Below, piece after piece: positions 6,855-13,328 of a stretch of 33,501 nucleotides of DNA. Where the stretch lies: NCBI GenBank assembly GCA_900540045.1, contig UQEF01000023.1, positions 1 to 33,501 of the forward strand. Reading direction: 5' to 3'. The position numbers were made by a program, and so were the translations under genes. The first letter of the stretch is position 1. Each line of letters starts with the position of its first letter. The DNA is from an uncultured Eubacteriales bacterium (lineage in GTDB: Bacteria > Bacillota > Clostridia > Christensenellales > Aristaeellaceae). Under the pieces are notes generated by a model. It was not told where the DNA came from. It did no database searches and worked only from the letters and a program-made list of their open reading frames with translations.

Positions 6855-8108
6855 TCAGACACCTCCTGCCAAAAATTCTTCCGCCATATGGACCGCCGTG
6901 GCGCCGTCCGCAACAGCCGTAACCACCTGCCGCAGCGGCTTGGTCCGCACATCACCCACGGCGTACACGCCGGGGATGCTGGTTTCTGTGGTTTCTCCTG
7001 CAACGATGTAGCCGCCCCCGTCCAGTTCCAGCTGCTGCGCGACCAGCTCCGTCGCGGGAATTCGGCCCACGCTTATAAATATGCCATCCGCAGCAATGTC
7101 CTTTTCTTCGCCGGTCTTGACATTTCGAATGCGGACACCGGTGAGCCTGTCTTCGTGCAAGAGCGCCGTCACCACGCTGTTCCATTGAAATTCAACGTTT
7201 TCCGCCTTCATGAGAGGCTCATGGTAGATTTTCGTTGCCCGGAGGGTGTCCCTTCGGTGGACGAGCACGACCTTCCTGGCAATGCGGCTCAGCAGCAGCG
7301 CATCTGCCGCCGCCGTATTGCCGCCCCCAACCACCACGACGGTCTTTCCCTTGTAGAACATGCCGTCGCAGGCCGCGCAGTAGGCCACGCCGCGTCCCAC
7401 CAGCTCCTTTTCGTCGGGGAGGCCCAGTTCTCTGGGATTGGCGCCCGTTGCCAGCATGACGGTTTTGGCGTAAAAGGTTCCCTCGCTGGTTTCCACAGCC
7501 TTTGGATTCCCCCGCAAATCGACGCTCTGCACCTGCGCATTGCGCGTTTGTGCGCCGAAGCGCTCCGCCTGCCGCTGCATCTGCTCGGCCAGTTCATAGC
7601 CGCCAATGCCGTCCACAAAGCCGGGATAGTTGTCGATCTGGTGGGTCAGCGCCATCTGCCCTCCTGCGGAAAGCCGCTCGACCACCAGCGTATCAAGGCC
7701 CGCTCTGGCTGCGTACAGCGCCGCGGTATATCCGCCGGGGCCGCCGCCGATGATGATCGTGTCGTACAGGTGCTTTTCGGTTTCCTTCTTTTCTTTGGGC
7801 ATAACGCCCGCCAGGAATGCCTCGATTGCGGCCTTGGACTGCGGCGCGACGATGGAATCGACGGGCTTTCCCTCCATATAAAGCCGAAGGGTCGGGATCA
7901 GCTCCAGTTCCTCCCAGAGCGTTTCATCCTGATCCACATCAACCTTGACCACCTCCAGCCTGCCGGCATACTCCTCGGCGATCTGTTCGTAGGCGGGGTT
8001 GATCTTGCGGCAATGTGGGCACCAGGTGGCCCAGAAGTCCACCAGAACGGGTTTTTTGCTTTCGATGAGATCCCTGAGTTCCTGAACGTTTATGTTCTTG
8101 GCTGCCAT
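6855..8108 (-). CDS. Thioredoxin-thioredoxin reductase fusion
   Basis: A 417-residue protein. I start it at the ATG at 8108, preceded by AGGAG; the longer reading frame upstream has no site and runs through the promoter. Residues 5-103 are a thioredoxin domain with the variant active site Cys30-Pro-His-Cys33 (FWATWCPHCRKI). Residues about 115-415 are an NADPH-thioredoxin reductase: FAD site GGGPGG (121-126), redox pair Cys244-Ala-Ala-Cys247, NADPH site GGGNTA (261-266) and HRRDTLRA (284-291), where the arginines favour NADPH. The fusion order is Trx first, the reverse of the mycobacterial TrxR-Trx fusion. CPHC is the DsbA-like motif and should be more oxidising than CGPC. It heads the operon feeding CcdA and TlpA, and has a palindromic activator site in its promoter. 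Confidence 0.93.
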   Translation of the reverse strand: MAAKNINVQELRDLIESKKPVLVDFWATWCPHCRKINPAYEQIAEEYAGRLEVVKVDVDQDETLWEELELIPTLRLYMEGKPVDSIVAPQSKAAIEAFLAGVMPKEKKETEKHLYDTIIIGGGPGGYTAALYAARAGLDTLVVERLSAGGQMALTHQIDNYPGFVDGIGGYELAEQMQRQAERFGAQTRNAQVQSVDLRGNPKAVETSEGTFYAKTVMLATGANPRELGLPDEKELVGRGVAYCAACDGMFYKGKTVVVVGGGNTAAADALLLSRIARKVVLVHRRDTLRATKIYHEPLMKAENVEFQWNSVVTALLHEDRLTGVRIRNVKTGEEKDIAADGIFISVGRIPATELVAQQLELDGGGYIVAGETTETSIPGVYAVGDVRTKPLRQVVTAVADGATAVHMAEEFLAGGV

Positions 8109-8139
8109 GTTGCCAGCTCCTTTTGTTTGGTTTAGGCAT

Positions 8140-8180
8140 AGGATACCCCAAAACGGGCTTTCCTTCCGTGACGAGATCAC
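8140..8180 (-). promoter_or_regulatory. Thioredoxin reductase operon promoter with Crp/Fnr-type site 1
   Basis: Reading leftward, the palindrome GTGATCTCGTCAC (8180-8168) is centred at 8174 and the -10 box TATCCT lies at 8145-8140. There is no consensus -35; the site ends where a -35 would begin. The expected transcription start is near 8133, putting the site at about -41, the class II activator position for Crp/Fnr proteins. The 18 bases from the site onward, GTGATCTCGTCACGGAAG, match those of site 3 (9125-9142) at 17 of 18 positions. Confidence 0.7.
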
Positions 8181-8219
8181 CAAGCGCCTGTTTGCATCCG
8201 CAGCGCGTAGTCGATGATC

Positions 8220-8260
8220 GTGACTTTATCACAGAAAGCAACCTCGAAACCGGGTAGAAT
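8220..8260 (+). promoter_or_regulatory. trxA promoter with Crp/Fnr-type site 2
   Basis: The site GTGACTTTATCAC (8220-8232), centred at 8226, is followed by the -10 box TAGAAT at 8255-8260. The distance from centre to -10 is 29 bp, the same as at sites 1 and 3. No consensus -35 is present. The site centre is 70 bp before the trxA start codon. Sites 1 and 2 are 52 bp apart between divergent genes, and each appears to serve one of them. Confidence 0.68.
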
Positions 8261-8295
8261 ACAGCCATAATCCAAACACAAGGAGGGCAACAAAC

Positions 8296-8601
8296 ATGTC
8301 TGCTGTCAATATCAATAAAGCCAATTTTCTAAGCGAAGTCATTCATTCGGACAAGCCCGTCCTGATGGACTTCTGGGCGCCCTGGTGCGGCCCGTGCCGT
8401 ATGGTGGGTCCGGTTGTGGAGGAGATTTCCAGAGAACGCAGCGATATCAAGGTGTGCAAAGTCAATGTGGACGAGCAGCCGGAACTGGCGGGCCAGTTTG
8501 GCGTAATGAGCATTCCCACGCTGGTGGTCATGAAGAACGGCAAGATTGTGAATCAGTCCATTGGGGCAAAGCCCAAAAACGCCATTCTTGCCATGCTCTA
8601 A
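8296..8601 (+). CDS. trxA: Thioredoxin
   Basis: A 101-residue classical thioredoxin with the active site 'DFWAPWCGPCRMVGP' (CGPC), the buried Asp and Lys positions, and the cis-Pro loop 'GVMSIPTLVVMKNGK'. It is slightly shorter than the usual 105-109 residues. A strong AAGGAGG site precedes the ATG. It is divergent from the thioredoxin reductase fusion and shares its type of promoter site. The superoxide reductase follows after 105 nt with no clear terminator, so both are probably cotranscribed. It likely serves general cytoplasmic disulfide reduction, and can be reduced by the fusion enzyme across the gap. Confidence 0.95.
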   Translation: MSAVNINKANFLSEVIHSDKPVLMDFWAPWCGPCRMVGPVVEEISRERSDIKVCKVNVDEQPELAGQFGVMSIPTLVVMKNGKIVNQSIGAKPKNAILAML

Positions 8602-8706
8602 AGCATGGGAAAAGCCCCCTTTTCGCAAGAAGCAGGCGAGAGGCGGCGCCAGGCGGGAGGATGGCAACGTGATGGTAGAAGTAGAAAAGGAAAGGAGACA
8701 AATGCT

Positions 8707-9084
8707 ATGCAAACCCGGTTCTATATTTGCCGCCATTGCGGCAATGTGATTGAAAAGGTCCATGACGCGGGCGTTCCGGTCGTCTGCTGCGGAGAAAAGA
8801 TGGAAGCGCTGGTCCCCAATACGGTTGAGGCGAGCGAAGAAAAGCACCTGCCCGTGATCACCGTTCAAGATGGCGAAGTCCACGTCAACGTCGGAAGCGC
8901 CGATCATCCCATGGTTGACGGGCACTACATCCAGTGGATTGTCCTTGAAACGGAAAACGGGAGTCAGCGCCGGGTTCTCAAACCCGGAGATCCTCCCGGC
9001 GTCACCTTCGCACTGGGCAGTGAAAAGGCCGTGGCGGTCTATGCCTACTGCAACCTCCACGGGCTGTGGAAGACCGGGGTGTAA
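8707..9084 (+). CDS. dfx: Desulfoferrodoxin (two-iron superoxide reductase)
   Basis: A 125-residue class I superoxide reductase that reduces superoxide to hydrogen peroxide without making oxygen. The N-terminal desulforedoxin domain holds the FeCys4 site: Cys8, Cys11, Cys27 and Cys28. The catalytic domain has the Glu45-Lys46-His47 motif, then His67, His73, Cys115 and His118 (YCNLHGLW), which make the FeCys-His4 centre; Glu45 and Lys46 are the residues known to steer superoxide. The ATG at 8707 follows AAAGGAGAC; an earlier start at 8605 would add a non-conserved basic extension. It is the second gene of the trxA unit and is a marker of strict or near-strict anaerobes. Confidence 0.96.
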   Translation: MQTRFYICRHCGNVIEKVHDAGVPVVCCGEKMEALVPNTVEASEEKHLPVITVQDGEVHVNVGSADHPMVDGHYIQWIVLETENGSQRRVLKPGDPPGVTFALGSEKAVAVYAYCNLHGLWKTGV

Positions 9085-9095
9085 CCCTCCAAGAA

Positions 9096-9123
9096 GCCTG
9101 CCGGCATCCCGGCAGGCGTTTTC
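9096..9123 (+). terminator. Terminator after dfx
   Basis: GCCTGCCGG and CCGGCAGGC pair perfectly over 9 bp around a 4-nt loop, followed by GTTTTCT. It closes the trxA-dfx unit just before activator site 3. Confidence 0.85.
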
Positions 9124-9124
9124 T

Positions 9125-9165
9125 GTGATCTCATCACGGAAGAAAACGCCCGTCCGTCCTATCAT
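9125..9165 (+). promoter_or_regulatory. Ferredoxin operon promoter with Crp/Fnr-type site 3
   Basis: The 13-bp site GTGATCTCATCAC (9125-9137) is a perfect palindrome with 5-bp arms. It is centred at 9131 with the -10 box TATCAT at 9160-9165, again 29 bp from the centre, and the start codon 66 bp away. The segment continues GGAAG exactly as at site 1. No -35 consensus is seen, which fits activator-dependent transcription. Confidence 0.7.
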
Positions 9166-9196
9166 GATAACCATATTCACACGGGGAGGAATGGAC

Positions 9197-9406
9197 ATGA
9201 CGGGAAGCCGGAGGAAAAGAAAAGCGGTCGTGGCACAGAGCGAGTGCGTAGCCTGCGGATGCTGCGTGAAGGTTTGTCCCATCGGCGCCATAGAGGTGAT
9301 TCGTGGCCTTTATGCGCGGGTCAACGGGGATAGATGCGTCGGCTGCGGCAGGTGCGCAAAGGAATGCCCCGCGTCGGTAATCGAGATCCGGGAGGAATCG
9401 GTATGA
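9197..9406 (+). CDS. 2[4Fe-4S] ferredoxin
   Basis: A 69-residue ferredoxin with two complete cluster motifs: Cys17, Cys20, Cys23, Cys27 (CVACGCCVKVCP) and Cys47, Cys50, Cys53, Cys57 (CVGCGRCAKECP). The short N-terminus is very basic (GSRRKRK). Two ATGs compete: 9191 touches the GGGGAGGA site, while 9197 has a 6-nt spacer and is chosen. The stop overlaps the next gene's ATG (ATGA at 9403-9406), so this ferredoxin and the NapH-like membrane protein are coupled and probably physical partners, the ferredoxin giving or taking electrons at the membrane. Confidence 0.93.
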   Translation: MTGSRRKRKAVVAQSECVACGCCVKVCPIGAIEVIRGLYARVNGDRCVGCGRCAKECPASVIEIREESV

Positions 9407-9975
9407 AAAAGAAGTGGTATGACTATCTCTGGATTGCTTCCCTGACGTATCTCGTATTGGGTTTTTTCAATATTCTGTTTGCTTGGCTGGGTCTTCTGTG
9501 CTTCTTCATTCCGCTGGTTCTTTCCGTCGCTAATGGCACAAAGGCCTACTGCAACCGTTACTGCGGGCGTGGACAGCTGTTCAGCCTGCTGGGCGGCCGG
9601 TTCGGTCTTTCCCGCAGGCGGGATATCCCGCGCTGGATGAAGAGCAAGGCCTTCCGTTACGGTTTTCTGGTCTTTTTCTTTGCGATGTTTTTTCTGATGC
9701 TTTGGAACACCTATCTGGTTTTCGCCGGCGCGGAGAGTCTGAAACAAGTGGTAACCCTGCTGTGGACGTTCAAGCTTCCCTGGCAATGGGCCTATCATGG
9801 TACGCTCTTTCACCCCGGTGTCGCGCAGTTCGCCTTCGGCTTTTATAGTGTGATGCTCACTTCCACGGTTCTGGGTCTCATCACCATGGTCCTGTTCAGG
9901 CCCCGCAGCTGGTGCGTATACTGCCCGATGGGAACCATGACCCAGCTGATTTGCAAGGCAAAGAATACAAAGTGA
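9403..9975 (+). CDS. NapH/NosR-like iron-sulfur membrane protein
   Basis: A 190-residue membrane protein with about four helices. It carries two cysteine motifs of the NapH/NosR/RnfB-like family (Fer4_5): Cys50 and Cys54 in 'YCNRYCGRGQL' and Cys171 and Cys174 in 'WCVYCPMGTM'. In NapH such motifs face the cytoplasm and link a quinol-binding membrane part to iron-sulfur clusters. It lacks the full ferredoxin domain at the C-terminus; that role is probably filled by the separate ferredoxin with which it overlaps. A GGGAGG site sits inside the ferredoxin gene. The rhodanese lipoprotein follows after 18 nt. Direction of electron flow is unknown. Confidence 0.82.
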   Translation: MKKKWYDYLWIASLTYLVLGFFNILFAWLGLLCFFIPLVLSVANGTKAYCNRYCGRGQLFSLLGGRFGLSRRRDIPRWMKSKAFRYGFLVFFFAMFFLMLWNTYLVFAGAESLKQVVTLLWTFKLPWQWAYHGTLFHPGVAQFAFGFYSVMLTSTVLGLITMVLFRPRSWCVYCPMGTMTQLICKAKNTK

Positions 9976-9993
9976 TATCCGGGAGGGATTCGA

Positions 9994-10389
9994 TTGAAAA
10001 AGAAAGCGATTCCGGCGCTTGCGCTCCTGGCCCTGGTGCTGACCGGCTGTGCATCGTCTCAGCAGCCAGAGGACAGCGCCTACCGCCAGATCACCATGCA
10101 GGAAGCGGTAGAGATGATGGCCGAGGAGGAAAACTACATCATTCTCGATGTGCGCACCGAATCGGAATTTGCCTCCGGCCATATTCCGGGCGCAATCCTG
10201 ATCCCCAACGAAACCATCGGCACGGAGGAAATTTTGCAGCTTCCTGACAAGGACCAGCTGATTCTGGTCTACTGCCGCAGCGGGAACCGCTCCAGGCAGG
10301 CGGCGGACAAGCTGGCCCGATTGGGCTATACCAACATCGTCGAGTTTGGCGGCATCAACAGCTGGCCCGGCGAGATCGTGACCGAATAA
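9994..10389 (+). CDS. Rhodanese-like lipoprotein
   Basis: A 131-residue exported rhodanese (sulfurtransferase) domain. It starts at TTG, 7 nt after GGGAGGG; no ATG lies in a usable place. The signal peptide ends in the lipobox Leu-Thr-Gly-Cys19, so the mature protein is anchored to the outer face of the membrane. The rhodanese fold follows: 'ILDVRTESEFASGHIPGAILIPNE', then the active-site loop Cys94-Arg-Ser-Gly-Asn-Arg-Ser. Cys94 would carry a persulfide. Lying in an operon with iron-sulfur membrane redox proteins and next to a CcdA/TlpA system, it may need outside reducing power to unload sulfur. The substrate is unknown. Confidence 0.9.
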   Translation: MKKKAIPALALLALVLTGCASSQQPEDSAYRQITMQEAVEMMAEEENYIILDVRTESEFASGHIPGAILIPNETIGTEEILQLPDKDQLILVYCRSGNRSRQAADKLARLGYTNIVEFGGINSWPGEIVTE

Positions 10390-10408
10390 GCCCGCGCGGC
10401 CCACAGCA

Positions 10409-10446
10409 AAACGCCCTGTACCGAAATCCTGTACAGGGCGTTTCAG
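10409..10446 (+). terminator. Terminator after the rhodanese gene
   Basis: AAACGCCCTGTAC pairs perfectly over 13 bp with GTACAGGGCGTTT around a 9-nt loop. The A/T ends make it usable in both directions. Confidence 0.85.
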
Positions 10447-10588
10447 CGTGTCAAAAGGGTCCGGCTCTGGCGATCCTTCCCGCCGGGGCATTTTCCCTGC
10501 GTCCGCGGCGCGGCTGGGGGAAACGGCGCGATGCCTTTTCAGGAAACGGCTTTGCTGTCGGACGTTCATGGTAGGGGTTGTTTCCAAA

Positions 10589-10609
10589 CCTTGCAAATTG
10601 CTTGCAAGG
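10589..10609 (-). terminator. Possible weak terminator of the Crp/Fnr gene
   Basis: CCTTGCAA and TTGCAAGG form an 8-bp stem just after the regulator's stop codon. On the minus strand the tail is only TTTGG, so termination would be weak. The rest of the 10447-10615 gap shows no gene. Confidence 0.35.
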
Positions 10610-10615
10610 CGTTTT

Positions 10616-11272
10616 CTATTCCGTCAGGCGTCTGAGCCTGCTTTCGTCCACAATCTCCACCGTTCCGCGGGACAGCTTCACCATGCCCTCGCTCTGGAAA
10701 TACCTGAGCATGCGCGTCACAACTTCCCGGGGATTGCCCATGTGGTTGCCGATGAGCTCGTGGGTAATCCTGAGCGTATGGGTGCCTTCGATGGCTGCTT
10801 CCTCCAGCAGGAAGGCAGCCAGGCGCTTATCAAAGCTCTTCCATAAAATCTGCTCAATCAGCCACATCACATCCGAAAACCGCGCCGCCATGACTTCGCT
10901 GGTAAAATTGGACAGCGGCGCGGACTCGTCCATGACCTGCTTGTAGATTTCGGCGGGAATCACCCACAGCTCGGTATCCTTTTCCGCCTGAATGGTGATG
11001 TCAAACTGAATGGAGCGCATCATGCAGGAGGCCGAAAACAGGCACAGGTCGCGTTCAAACAGCCGGTACAGCGTGATTTCCCGCCCGTCCTCGGACAGGA
11101 TGAAGGCCCTGAGCTGCCCGCTTTGAATGAGAAGCAGGCCTGTGCAATCCGCATCCGCATTATGAATCACATCGCCCTTGTGAACCCTGCGGCTGAAAGC
11201 GGCGGCTGACAGGGCCGCCTGCTGCCCGGGCGTAAGCCTCCCCCATATGGGAAAAAAGGATGAAACCTCCAC
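10616..11272 (-). CDS. Crp/Fnr-family transcriptional regulator
   Basis: A 218-residue regulator. I start it at the GTG at 11272, which has AAGGAGG 6 nt upstream and gives the family's usual length; the open frame continues upstream without a site. Residues about 10-115 form a cyclic-nucleotide-type sensor barrel. It has three cysteines: Cys43, and Cys77 and Cys83 in 'DLCLFSASC', a spacing that could sense oxidation. It lacks the N-terminal Cys cluster of Fnr. Residues about 145-205 form the winged helix; the recognition helix has Arg182-Glu183-x-x-x-Arg187 (PREVVTR), the Crp pattern R180/E181/R185 that reads GTGA. Three GTGA palindromes lie in neighbouring redox promoters, so it is their likely activator. 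Confidence 0.9.
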   Translation of the reverse strand: MEVSSFFPIWGRLTPGQQAALSAAAFSRRVHKGDVIHNADADCTGLLLIQSGQLRAFILSEDGREITLYRLFERDLCLFSASCMMRSIQFDITIQAEKDTELWVIPAEIYKQVMDESAPLSNFTSEVMAARFSDVMWLIEQILWKSFDKRLAAFLLEEAAIEGTHTLRITHELIGNHMGNPREVVTRMLRYFQSEGMVKLSRGTVEIVDESRLRRLTE

Positions 11273-11309
11273 GCAAATCCTCCTTGCTTCATCGGGTCGT
11301 AGTGCATCT

Positions 11310-11338
11310 ATTATATAAGCATAGAAAAGAAAAGACAA
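11310..11338 (-). promoter_or_regulatory. Promoter of the Crp/Fnr gene
   Basis: On the minus strand TTGTCT (11338-11333) and a perfect TATAAT (11315-11310) are 17 bp apart. The start would be near 11303, about 30 nt before the GTG. No GTGA palindrome is found at this promoter, so it does not look controlled by its own product. Confidence 0.7.
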
Positions 11339-11361
11339 TCCAAACAGAAGATGAGCGCTCC

Positions 11362-11390
11362 TTGACGCAAGCGTTTCCCAAACGTATAAT
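11362..11390 (+). promoter_or_regulatory. padR operon promoter
   Basis: TTGACG (11362-11367) and TATAAT (11385-11390) with a 17-bp spacer make a near-consensus sigma-A promoter. The start of transcription falls within the palindrome that follows directly. Confidence 0.82.
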
Positions 11391-11409
11391 CTATCTATTC
11401 GATAGATAG
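11391..11409. promoter_or_regulatory. Likely PadR operator
   Basis: CTATCTAT-TCG-ATAGATAG is a perfect palindrome with 8-bp arms and a 3-nt centre. It abuts the -10 box, covers the start site, and its last bases run into the GGAG ribosome binding site at 11408-11411. Binding of the PadR protein here would block initiation, giving self-repression. Confidence 0.72.
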
Positions 11410-11418
11410 GAGCGTGCC

Positions 11419-11970
11419 ATGGAATACCTGATTTTGGGCCTGCTGATCCTATCACCCATGACGGGCTACGAGGTGCAGCAGTTCATCCGGAAAAACCTAG
11501 CGCTGATCTGCTCGCACAGTGCGGGCAGCGTTCAGACGGCACTTTCCAAGCTGGAGAAAAGCGGAAAAGTGGCATCCAGCGAAACGGTCGCGGGCAAGCG
11601 CCGCAAAAAAACGTTTTCCATCACCCAAGAGGGACGGGCTGCCTTTTTCGCCTGGGTTGCACAGCCCATGCGGGCGAACAAGGGAAAGAATATGGAACTG
11701 TCCCGGCTGTTCTTTGCCGGGTTGGCCCGGCCGGAGGAACGGCTTGCCGCCATCCGGGACTACATCCGACAGATGGAGGATGCCAGAATCACGCTGTGCG
11801 CGATCCGGGACCGTTTTCAGCAGCTGAAGCGTCAGCAGCTTCCGCCTGGAAGTGACTGGCCGCAGATTCTGCGTTTTCAGGGATACACCATCGAGTACGG
11901 CATTGCCGCCGCCGCGTTTGAAATCGGCTGGTACAAACAACTGCTTAGCGAACTGGAGGAGCAACCATGA
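11419..11970 (+). CDS. PadR-family transcriptional repressor
   Basis: A 183-residue PadR regulator. Residues 1-80 are the winged helix ('EYLILGLLILSPMTGYEVQQFIRKNL', 'SAGSVQTALSKLEKSGKVASSETVAGKRRKKTFSITQEGRAAFFAWV'), and residues about 95-180 the helical C-terminal domain used for dimerisation and ligand binding. Its promoter holds a perfect 19-bp palindrome, so it probably controls itself and the two redox genes behind it. The stop overlaps the next gene's start (ATGA). PadR proteins answer to phenolic acids, drugs or other small aromatics in known cases; the ligand here is unknown. Confidence 0.92.
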   Translation: MEYLILGLLILSPMTGYEVQQFIRKNLALICSHSAGSVQTALSKLEKSGKVASSETVAGKRRKKTFSITQEGRAAFFAWVAQPMRANKGKNMELSRLFFAGLARPEERLAAIRDYIRQMEDARITLCAIRDRFQQLKRQQLPPGSDWPQILRFQGYTIEYGIAAAAFEIGWYKQLLSELEEQP

Positions 11971-13328
11971 ACATCCTTGTCTTGAATGCCAGCCCCAAGG
12001 GAAAGCAATCCACCACGGTGCACACCGCGCTGTACCTTGAGGCCCTGCATCCGGAGCACACCTTCACCTTTCTGCCGGTGGGCCAGCGGATAAAAAGCTA
12101 TGAAAAGGACTTTACCCCGCTGCGAAAAGAGTTGGAAAAGGCGGAGCTGATTTTGTTCAGCTATCCGGTGTATACGTTTATCGCGCCCTATCAGCTGCAC
12201 CGGCTGATGGAGCTCATCAAGGCGGACGGTGTGGATCTCTCCGGCAAGTTCGCCTCGCAGATCACCACCTCCAAGCACTTCTATGATGTGACCGCCCATC
12301 GCTATGTGGAAGAAAACTGCTGCGACCTGGGCATGAAGGTGGTGCGGGGCCTGTCGGCGGACATGGAGGATCTGCTCACCGAGCAGGGGCAGCGGGACGC
12401 AAGGGACTTTTTTGAGCAGCTTATGTTCTCCTGTGAGCACGGCCTGTTCGTCACGCCGCCCGTCCGGGCGCCGCATCATGAAACGGAGGTTTATTCTCAG
12501 ACGCTCCCGTCCGTACCCAAAAGCGGGGAGAAGGACGTGGTCATCGTCACCAACTGCGCCCCCGGGGATGAAAACCTGCGGAATATGATCGCCGATTTCC
12601 GCGCCGCGCTGCCCTTTGAAAGCCGGGTGGTCAACCTGCGTGATTTTCCCTTTGACGGCGGCTGTCTGGGCTGTTTCGGCTGCGCGGTGACCGGAAAATG
12701 CGTCTACAAGGATGGTTTTGACGAATTTCTGCGCACCCGGATTCAAAACGCCGATGCCTTTGTCTATGCCTTCACCATCTCCGACCATTATACGCATTCC
12801 AGCTTCAAATGCTTTGACGACCGGCAGTTTTGCAACGGCCACCGCACCGTCACCCACGGCACGCCCATCGCCTATCTCATCAGCGGCGACTACCGCTACG
12901 AAAGCAACCTGCGCATGATTGTGGAGGCCCGCAGCGAGGTGGGCGGCAACTATCTGTGCGGCGTGGCCACGGACGAGGGCGATACGGCATCCTCCATCCG
13001 GACCCTGGCCGGTTCGCTGGCCCTCGCGCTGGACAAGGGCCTGACCCGCCCCATGAACTTCTATGGCGTGGGTGGCATGAAAATCTTCCGAGACCTGATT
13101 TATGTCATGCGGGGCTTGATGAAGGCCGATCATAAATTTTACAAGGAACATGGCATTTATGATTTCCCGCAGAAGCAGAAGAAGCGCATCCTGCAGATGC
13201 AGCTGGTAGGCGCTCTGATTGCGATTCCGTCGGTACAGAAAAAGATGAAGGGGTGGATGAGCCAGTACATCATCGGGCCCTACGAAAAGGTCGTCAGGCA
13301 GGCAAAGGAAAAGAGGGGGTTAACATGA
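11967..13328 (+). CDS. Tandem flavodoxin-fold NAD(P)H oxidoreductase
   Basis: A 453-residue protein made of two flavodoxin-like halves. The first (1-175) has 'NILVLNASPKGKQSTTVHTALYLEAL' and 'AELILFSYPVYTFIAPYQLHRLMELIK'. The second (about 190-400) has 'KDVVIVTNCAPGDENLRNMIADF', a Cys-rich loop 'GGCLGCFGCAVTGKCVYKDGFDEFL' as in iron-sulfur-flavoprotein-like reductases, and 'ADAFVYAFTISDHYTHSSFKCFDDR'. The last 60 residues are basic and helical. Most relatives have a single fold, so the double architecture is notable. It overlaps padR upstream and the EFR1 gene downstream by ATGA in both cases, so all three are tightly coupled. It probably reduces a small organic substrate using flavin. Confidence 0.82.
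   Translation: MNILVLNASPKGKQSTTVHTALYLEALHPEHTFTFLPVGQRIKSYEKDFTPLRKELEKAELILFSYPVYTFIAPYQLHRLMELIKADGVDLSGKFASQITTSKHFYDVTAHRYVEENCCDLGMKVVRGLSADMEDLLTEQGQRDARDFFEQLMFSCEHGLFVTPPVRAPHHETEVYSQTLPSVPKSGEKDVVIVTNCAPGDENLRNMIADFRAALPFESRVVNLRDFPFDGGCLGCFGCAVTGKCVYKDGFDEFLRTRIQNADAFVYAFTISDHYTHSSFKCFDDRQFCNGHRTVTHGTPIAYLISGDYRYESNLRMIVEARSEVGGNYLCGVATDEGDTASSIRTLAGSLALALDKGLTRPMNFYGVGGMKIFRDLIYVMRGLMKADHKFYKEHGIYDFPQKQKKRILQMQLVGALIAIPSVQKKMKGWMSQYIIGPYEKVVRQAKEKRGLT

Noticed and set aside
11303..11360. A fourth GTGA palindrome at the Crp/Fnr gene's own promoter
   Set aside because: Nothing resembling GTGAY-N3-RTCAC is found 29 bp from its -10 box; the promoter has recognisable -35 and -10 boxes.
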